This document shows, piece by piece, positions 57,475-64,000 of a stretch of 64,000 nucleotides of DNA. Both the position numbers and the translations under genes were made by a program. Position 1 is the first letter of the stretch. Every line of letters begins with the position of its first letter. The notes under the pieces were generated by a model. It was not told the DNA's origin. It saw only the letters and a program-made list of their open reading frames with translations, and made no database searches. This stretch comes from Periweissella fabaria (GTDB lineage: Bacteria; Bacillota; Bacilli; Lactobacillales; Lactobacillaceae), in contig NZ_CAKKNS010000006.1 of NCBI RefSeq assembly GCF_918814575.1, forward strand, positions 1 to 64,000, in the 5' to 3' direction.

Positions 57475-58554
57475 TTAATTTAATTTTAATGAATTCGTTT
57501 TAAATTGCCAATTGGCGTACCATTCTGGATAGCAAATTAATTCAAGTTTACCTGGACCAATCCTAGTTAAAACCTGATTACTAACTAATTCAATGATAAA
57601 TTGATTAACAATATACCGACAGAGGCGTTCATCGATTGTTAACCAACAGCCTTGCTTAACAAACATATTTTGTAGCTTTGAAACTGCAAAAATAGTTTCC
57701 AATGGGTAATGCTCTAGTAATAGCACGCATCGACTACGCCATAAAATATGGGGCATCGCCAAACCAAGTGGCATACTTTTTTTAGGATGACAAATCCAAG
57801 GCACCCCACTAAGATTATGCTTTACTTGGTAGCACTCTTGTTGTATTTGTAACCATTCTTTATTTTTTCGAACCAACTGCTGTTGAATTTTAATACTTTG
57901 TTGTATTAACACTTGCTTAGTAGTTGGACTATCTTGCCAAAACACCCGTTTTTTATATATTTTAATTACTTGTAAGAGCTGGTCTAATTCATATTCTTGA
58001 CTGATTGATTGTAAACTTTGAAAATCAACTTCATTAAAATTAGCGGTAAGTGTACATTTTTGCGTTTTATAATTATAAAAAATCAGTAACGCATCATTAA
58101 ATTTTGCGACTAAGCTTTTACGGATTTTACTTTGCTGATATTTAGGGCCGAGTAACCATATAACTTCATAGCCTAATTGTTGATAAGCTCGGGTTCTTTG
58201 CTTTACTTGGGTACGACTAATCGGACTGCATTGATACTCTAAGATATATTTATTTTTCTTATATTCTACAACAACGTCTGCTCGTTGCTTAATTGTTGAA
58301 AAAACGACTTCAACCTGCGCCTCACCAATTTGCGTTCCAAGCTGATATAATTGCAGTTTCCCCATTAAATGAGCAGCTGATTCTGGTTCCGCTTCAAAAG
58401 CACATCGAGCACTAATATGGGCAAAATGAGCAACATTAAGCTGTCCATGCCGATACCTAACTTGCGCTCCACAGCCAGGACACCGAAAATTTGCTTGCGT
58501 TACCAATACCTCATTAGCACTAACTAATTTTTGATCGATTTGAGCATAAAGCAT
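57475..58554 (-). CDS. coiA: Competence protein CoiA
   Basis: About 359 residues from ATG 58554, with AGAGG nine bases before; the longer frame starts inside a terminator. A zinc-like site FRCPGCGAQVRYRHG and HFAHISARC lies near the N-terminus. Central nuclease-like motif RADVVVEYKKNKYILEYQCSPIS with acidic/Lys residues. CoiA promotes DNA processing during competence in streptococci, and its exact reaction is unsettled. It is between mecA and pepF. Presence with mecA suggests a competence programme, but no com operon is in the window. Confidence 0.9.
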   Translation of the reverse strand: MLYAQIDQKLVSANEVLVTQANFRCPGCGAQVRYRHGQLNVAHFAHISARCAFEAEPESAAHLMGKLQLYQLGTQIGEAQVEVVFSTIKQRADVVVEYKKNKYILEYQCSPISRTQVKQRTRAYQQLGYEVIWLLGPKYQQSKIRKSLVAKFNDALLIFYNYKTQKCTLTANFNEVDFQSLQSISQEYELDQLLQVIKIYKKRVFWQDSPTTKQVLIQQSIKIQQQLVRKNKEWLQIQQECYQVKHNLSGVPWICHPKKSMPLGLAMPHILWRSRCVLLLEHYPLETIFAVSKLQNMFVKQGCWLTIDERLCRYIVNQFIIELVSNQVLTRIGPGKLELICYPEWYANWQFKTNSLKLN

Positions 58555-58602
58555 CACCCGTACCTCTTTTATTAATAAAGTACGGTAATTAATTTTAAAA
58601 GT

Positions 58603-58630
58603 AATAAAAAAAAGCGTATTTCTACGCTTT
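58603..58630 (-). terminator. Terminator overlapping the mecA stop codon
   Basis: AAAGCGTA (58611-58618) and TACGCTTT (58623-58630) pair perfectly around a four-base loop. A T run follows on the minus strand. The mecA TAG stop (58622-58624) is within the loop and stem. Confidence 0.85.
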
Positions 58631-59353
58631 AAAATAGTATCGCAGTAACTCAATCGCCACGTTTTTCATAATATGTTCACCACGCTCAACTAACATTGGT
58701 TTGGTCACATTACGAGCCACATCGGCATAATCAAGTACATATGAAATTGTTTTAGCAACTTTAGCTGATATTGCATTTTCATACTCAAAATCAAGTGTTA
58801 AGTAATAACAATCATCAAGTTTAAATAAATCACTAGCTGCATCATCAAACACAAAATTTTGAGCTAATAAAATCACATCGTTAAAGTCTTTAAAAACAAA
58901 TACTGGTGAATAGATGCCCTTTTCAACGCTCTGTTTAACTTCTTCCTCATTTGCAGCCGCAATATGATTTAACTCAGCAAATAAGTTAGCATCAGTATCG
59001 TCATCATCACTAAAATCTAGTGGACTTTCAATTTCAAAAGCCGCTTCATCACTTGAGAAAAATTTCTTTTGTGCTTCTAAATTACGTGAAACAACAAATG
59101 ACTGTAAGCCATTTTCATCATCAGTATTACTTAAGAAAATCTGCATTTGGTTTTTTTCTTCAAATTGAATAGCAACTTGCTTAATATCAAATTGTTGATT
59201 TTCTTCATCAAGATCGCGAAAAATAGCCTCAAAAATCGTTTCCATTTCGACTTCTCCGCGAACAATTTCAACGACACTTATGCCGTATTTAATTAAATCA
59301 TCTCCTGCAAGAGTGATTTGCAAAACATGTTCACTTAGGCGGGAACACTTCAT
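58622..59353 (-). CDS. mecA: Adaptor protein MecA
   Basis: About 243 residues from ATG 59353; GTG 59362 is a weaker choice because its spacing to AAAGG is too short. An N-terminal domain (about 1-90) binds substrates and a C-terminal domain (about 150-243) binds ClpC. Between them is a very acidic linker with DFSDDDDTDAN. MecA delivers proteins such as ComK or ComX and Spx to ClpCP. spx and coiA flank it, matching that biology. Its own promoter and a terminator make it a separate unit. Confidence 0.93.
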   Translation of the reverse strand: MKCSRLSEHVLQITLAGDDLIKYGISVVEIVRGEVEMETIFEAIFRDLDEENQQFDIKQVAIQFEEKNQMQIFLSNTDDENGLQSFVVSRNLEAQKKFFSSDEAAFEIESPLDFSDDDDTDANLFAELNHIAAANEEEVKQSVEKGIYSPVFVFKDFNDVILLAQNFVFDDAASDLFKLDDCYYLTLDFEYENAISAKVAKTISYVLDYADVARNVTKPMLVERGEHIMKNVAIELLRYYFKA

Positions 59354-59387
59354 AATTATCACAACCTTTCGCCCGGACTATCATTTT

Positions 59388-59416
59388 ATTATATTAAATA
59401 TATAGTTAAGTATAAA
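59388..59416 (-). promoter_or_regulatory. Promoter of mecA
   Basis: On the minus strand, TTTATA (59411-59416) and TATAAT (59388-59393) are 17 bp apart. The -10 is consensus and the -35 is weak. Confidence 0.6.
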
Positions 59417-59461
59417 GTAAAAAAGTTACAGCATACGGTTACTATGACCAAATACTGTAAC
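59417..59461 (-). terminator. Terminator after spx
   Basis: GTTACAG and CTGTAAC arms (59425-59461) enclose a longer loop and are followed by TTTTTT on the minus strand. The T run abuts the mecA -35. Confidence 0.8.
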
Positions 59462-59487
59462 TTATTCATTATACCTTATTAATTTGG

Positions 59488-59892
59488 TTAAGCCATTCGA
59501 TCTAGTAATTGTGCTTGGAATAATTCTTCCTTGCGGACATGCCGTGGCAGGAATAAACGAATTTCATCTTCATTATATCCAACCTGTAAACGGCGTTCAT
59601 CTAGCATAATTGGCCGTTTTAAAATCGCTGGATTAGCTTGAATTAAATCAACTAACGCACTTAGCGTTAAATCATCAATTTTAATTTTAAGATCAGTGAA
59701 TACCTTTGAACGTGTAGAAATGATTTCCTCAGTCCCTTCCTCAGTCAAACGAAGAATCCCCTTAATTTCTTCTTTTGATAGAGGTTGCTTGAAGATGTTA
59801 CGCTCTACAAATTCAATGTCATGGTCTACTAACCAACCACGTGCCTTCCGACATGACGTACAACTTGATGAACTATATAATGTTACTACCAT
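59488..59892 (-). CDS. spx: Transcriptional regulator Spx
   Basis: About 134 residues from ATG 59892; GGGGGTAATCTT lies upstream. It is an ArsC-fold regulator that binds the RNA polymerase alpha C-terminal domain and controls thiol/oxidative stress genes. The redox CxxC is [13 protein letters not shown] at residues 11-14. The conserved [18 protein letters not shown] and the C-terminal [25 protein letters not shown] are present. Levels of Spx are normally set by ClpXP/MecA-type proteolysis. It has its own promoter and terminator. Confidence 0.95.
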   Translation of the reverse strand: MVVTLYSSSSCTSCRKARGWLVDHDIEFVERNIFKQPLSKEEIKGILRLTEEGTEEIISTRSKVFTDLKIKIDDLTLSALVDLIQANPAILKRPIMLDERRLQVGYNEDEIRLFLPRHVRKEELFQAQLLDRMA

Positions 59893-59946
59893 AAGATTAC
59901 CCCCCATTTTGTTTAATCTCAATGTAACTATTAATAACTTAAGCTC

Positions 59947-59975
59947 ATTATAATCGCTCCCCTAACGAATTGTAA
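59947..59975 (-). promoter_or_regulatory. Promoter of spx
   Basis: On the minus strand, TTACAA (59970-59975) and TATAAT (59947-59952) are 17 bp apart, about 50 bases before the start. Confidence 0.75.
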
Positions 59976-60021
59976 ACCTTATTATTAATCTTTTTTTAAA
60001 TATTTAATCGACTTACATGAT

Positions 60022-60762
60022 TTAAATTTCACAAATTAAACCTTCACGAGCAAATTCAACATCAGTTTCATTTACTAACCCAGCTACTACTTCACGTTTG
60101 AAAGCATTCGCATCACCAAATGGAGGTAAATGGGTTAAAATGACATGTTGCACATGCGCTTGATTAGCCAATTGGGATGTTTCTAAAGTTGTTAAATGCC
60201 AACGTGGTTCCGGCTTGTCTGCTAAAAAATTAGTATCTGCTAATAAGACTTTGGCTCCCGTGATAAAGTCAGCTAATCCAGCAACCATCGTTGTATCAGC
60301 CGTATAAACTAATTCATTTGAATTACCTTGCTCTTTTATTCGCACAGCATACGTTTCTACCAGATGTTTAGTCTTAAAAAAAGAAATGGTGAATGGGCCA
60401 ATCTGCATTGGCTTAGTAAAATCAAGGGCCTGTTTTTGCGTTGAAGCAGGCCAATCTAGTTTATTAAAATTTTCGGGCTCATGATTACTTGCATAGATTG
60501 GTAGGATGGGGACCTTTTTTACTCCAGGTGCCAATTGCCAAAAATGTTGCAACACCCCAACGTCAGCTATATGATCAGCATGAAAATGCGTTAACAAAGC
60601 GGCATCCAGCTGTAAAGGTGACAAAACTTTTTGTAAAGCTAGCAATGCCCCACTGCCACAATCAATTAATAAGTTAAAACCTTTACTTTCCAATAAAAAG
60701 CAACTCGTTGCCTTTCCTTCAGCGGGAAAGCCACCTAAACAACCAATAACTGTTAATTTCAC
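60022..60762 (-). CDS. Metallo-beta-lactamase-fold hydrolase (RNase Z/YhfI-like)
   Basis: The protein has 246 residues; start GTG 60762 has AGAGG eight bases upstream. MBL fold with zinc motif LTHFHADHIADVG at about residue 58, a later Asp in VYTADTTM and His in VILTHLPPF. It resembles the YhfI branch of RNase Z-like proteins, whose substrate is unknown. The N-terminal GCLGGFPAEGKATSCFLLESKGFNLLIDCGSG is the usual first strand. It is a single-gene unit divergent from the HmoB-like gene. Confidence 0.88.
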   Translation of the reverse strand: MKLTVIGCLGGFPAEGKATSCFLLESKGFNLLIDCGSGALLALQKVLSPLQLDAALLTHFHADHIADVGVLQHFWQLAPGVKKVPILPIYASNHEPENFNKLDWPASTQKQALDFTKPMQIGPFTISFFKTKHLVETYAVRIKEQGNSNELVYTADTTMVAGLADFITGAKVLLADTNFLADKPEPRWHLTTLETSQLANQAHVQHVILTHLPPFGDANAFKREVVAGLVNETDVEFAREGLICEI

Positions 60763-60839
60763 TTTTTTAACCTCTTTCTTCGCTTTTCATTAATTTTAGA
60801 CTATACTTAAAGTGAAAACAATTACTAGGGGGAATTAAT

Positions 60840-61340
60840 ATGTTAAAGCAAGTTTATGTTACTTACGGTTCAAAAGATATTCTCAACAGTATCAAACATG
60901 ACTTTCCAACACACACATTCGTAACACTCGCACCAAGTGGCGTTGACGCATCCAATCTTCAGTTACTTGATATCACTGGGACTGACAATATCTTTAAATC
61001 TGGTGTCGGTTATGACGTTAAAAATTCTTGTGGCACAATTGATTGGCATGGTTTTTTCAATTATAACTATATTACCGTCTATCCCGAATACTTAAACCTT
61101 TTCGAACGGCGTATCAATAGTTGGTTTTCTGCACCAAGAGCGGCGGGCTTGAAAGCTATTTATTTATTAAAGCGTTCACACAGTGACAACAATAATTATG
61201 TCGTTTTAACCGTTTGGGATAATCCAAAAAATTACCAACGTTGGAAAGCAGCAGATAATTACTTCTTTGCACCATATGCTAATATTACTACCCATAATTT
61301 TCATGAAAGTAATTATGAATTCCGTAATATCACCAAATAA
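60840..61340 (+). CDS. HmoB/TRAP-like ABM-fold protein
   Basis: The protein has 166 residues. It closely resembles Bacillus HmoB in length and layout (from memory): N-terminal VYVTYGSKDIL, then GIDWHGFFNYNYITVYPEYLNLFERRI and the antibiotic-biosynthesis-monooxygenase block YVVLTVWDNPKNYQRWKAADNYF. HmoB is a heme-degrading monooxygenase. The heme-ligating His region (EAH in HmoB) reads FAP here, around residue 145, so heme turnover is doubtful. AGGGGGA precedes ATG. It is a single plus-strand gene with a terminator. Confidence 0.78.
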   Translation: MLKQVYVTYGSKDILNSIKHDFPTHTFVTLAPSGVDASNLQLLDITGTDNIFKSGVGYDVKNSCGTIDWHGFFNYNYITVYPEYLNLFERRINSWFSAPRAAGLKAIYLLKRSHSDNNNYVVLTVWDNPKNYQRWKAADNYFFAPYANITTHNFHESNYEFRNITK

Positions 61341-61376
61341 AATAAAACGCCTGGAAAAATTTCCAGGCGTTTTATT
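61336..61376. terminator. Bidirectional terminator between the HmoB-like gene and proS
   Basis: aataaaacgcctggaaa / tttccaggcgttttatt is a perfect hairpin with A/T flanks, between converging genes. Confidence 0.92.
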
Positions 61377-61381
61377 TTATG

Positions 61382-63094
<1,713 letters not shown>

Positions 63095-63118
63095 CTAAAC
63101 AATACCCCTTAATTTAAT

Positions 63119-64000
63119 TTATTTAATAAAATAACGAATAACATCGTTAAATGTAACAGCTAACATCAATAACATGAGGAAAATGAAACCTGCGATTTGC
63201 ACCATATTTTCTTTATCTTCTGAAAGTGGTTTACGCCGAATTGCTTCAATAATGTTTAACAATAACTTACCACCATCCAACGCTGGAATTGGCAACAAGT
63301 TCACAATTCCAATGTTAATACTTAAGAATGCTAATAAGAGTAATACTGAAATAAAGCCCGCTTGAGCAGCTTGTTCAGTATTAGCAAAGATAGCAACTGG
63401 GCCACCAAGTTTATTTAAACTAAAGCCACCATGAAATAAATTTGCGAGCGCATGCAAAACATTTGCAGCCGTTGAATACGCACCGGTAAATCCGTAAAGT
63501 AAGCGATCTCCAATTCCGCGTTTGACAACTTGTTGAACACCAATTTGACCAAATTTTTGACCATTACTTGTAACCGTTGTCGGTGTTAATGTAATTTCTT
63601 TTGTGTGCGTACCTTGTTTTACAGCAAGATCAGTTGATTTACCTGGACGACTCTGTAGCATTGTTTGTAATTCGGTCCAATTTTTAACCGGCTTACCAGC
63701 CACTTTTTCAATCGAATCACCTGCTTTTAAACCCGCTTTTTGTGCAACCGAATTATCAATAACTTGCCCTAATTGCGTTGAATTACTTGGAACAAAGCCT
63801 TGCATCAAACCAATAATCGCAAAGACAACAATGGCTAAAATAAAGTTATTTAATGAGCCTGCAAAGTTAATTAACGCTCGTTGCCATAATTTAGCTGACT
63901 GGAACTGCACATCTTTAGGTGCAATTTGGACTTCAGTACCGTCTGCTTCAATAATTGTGGCGTCATGATCAACATGGAAAGTTTTGATTTCACTTTCATC
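63119..64000 (-). CDS. rseP: Intramembrane zinc metalloprotease RseP (partial, N-terminus outside window)
   Basis: The frame runs open to the window edge, giving 293 visible residues of the C-terminal part; GTG 63910 is an internal Val rather than a start. It is a site-2 protease. A periplasmic-side PDZ domain is seen (GQVIDNSVAQKAGLKAGDSIEKVAGKPVKNW), then a late transmembrane region with the LLPIPALDGGKLLL motif carrying the second zinc ligand Asp. The N-terminal HExxH is outside the window. The upstream reading (TEVQIAPKDVQFQSAKLWQR) confirms continuity. It cleaves membrane-bound regulators and signal peptides. Confidence 0.95.
   Translation of the reverse strand, partial: DESEIKTFHVDHDATIIEADGTEVQIAPKDVQFQSAKLWQRALINFAGSLNNFILAIVVFAIIGLMQGFVPSNSTQLGQVIDNSVAQKAGLKAGDSIEKVAGKPVKNWTELQTMLQSRPGKSTDLAVKQGTHTKEITLTPTTVTSNGQKFGQIGVQQVVKRGIGDRLLYGFTGAYSTAANVLHALANLFHGGFSLNKLGGPVAIFANTEQAAQAGFISVLLLLAFLSINIGIVNLLPIPALDGGKLLLNIIEAIRRKPLSEDKENMVQIAGFIFLMLLMLAVTFNDVIRYFIK

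Noticed and set aside
63911-64000. Start of rseP at GTG 63910
   Set aside because: The frame continues to the window edge with sequence typical of RseP (EVQIAPKDVQFQS), so the GTG is an internal Val codon.

Overview
The window is a stretch of chromosome from a low-GC Gram-positive lactic acid bacterium of the order Lactobacillales. The best fit is Lactobacillaceae near Weissella/Leuconostoc. This rests on the gene set (RexAB-type AddAB, FabT/FabK-type fatty acid synthesis with two FabZ proteins, IreB, MecA, Spx, CoiA, LuxS, DUF1831, DUF2507) and on the AT-rich intergenic DNA. The genus is an inference that a BLAST search would settle. No phage, insertion sequence, CRISPR array, tRNA or rRNA gene was seen. 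Nearly all genes lie on the minus strand, so transcription mostly runs from high to low coordinates. No gene-free stretch exceeds about 300 bases.

Layout, low to high coordinate. 1-2.6 kb: the N-terminal part of a very large serine-rich-repeat surface adhesin (KxYKxGKxW signal peptide, Ig-like domains, two tandem repeat arrays), cut by the window edge. 2.9-6.3 kb: rpsB-tsf and pyrH-frr (translation and UMP kinase), with a structured rpsB leader. 6.3-9.4 kb: trmN6 plus a GIY-YIG protein, plsC, then lexA with two small conserved genes. 9.4-14.2 kb: the alaS-ireB-ruvX-DUF1292 block, with alaS behind a T-box leader, and DUF1831. 14.3-17.6 kb: purA-purB-hpt, with a PurBox-like site upstream of a clear promoter. 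17.8-24.5 kb: CBS-domain membrane protein, rpmG, class B penicillin-binding protein, YfhO-like membrane protein. 24.6-32.4 kb: polC, an aldo/keto reductase, a 59-codon gene, a HesB/YneR-like protein, greA and ldh. 32.5-39.8 kb: rexA/addA and rexB/addB. 39.9-43.2 kb: murI-rdgB-yfcE, DUF2507 and luxS.

43.4-53.5 kb is a type II fatty acid synthesis operon transcribed fabZ1-fabT-fabH-acpP-fabK-fabD-fabG-fabF-accB-fabZ2-accC-accD-accA. It has a strong promoter with an inverted repeat at the predicted start point and a terminator-like hairpin inside it between accB and fabZ2. 53.7-60 kb: rpsN, an unrecognised gene pair, pepF, coiA, mecA and spx. 60-64 kb: a metallo-beta-lactamase-fold hydrolase, an HmoB-like protein, proS and the 3' part of rseP.

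This is mostly core genome. The points most worth a second look are: the adhesin arrays; loss of all four iron-sulfur cysteines in RexB; a Cys-to-Asp change in the AlaRS editing site; the internal terminator and operator-like sites in the fab operon; the PurBox on purA-purB-hpt; palindromic promoter elements at ireB, lexA and pbp/yfhO; and the unassigned pair at 54.1-55.5 kb, whose larger protein seems to contain an internal duplication.
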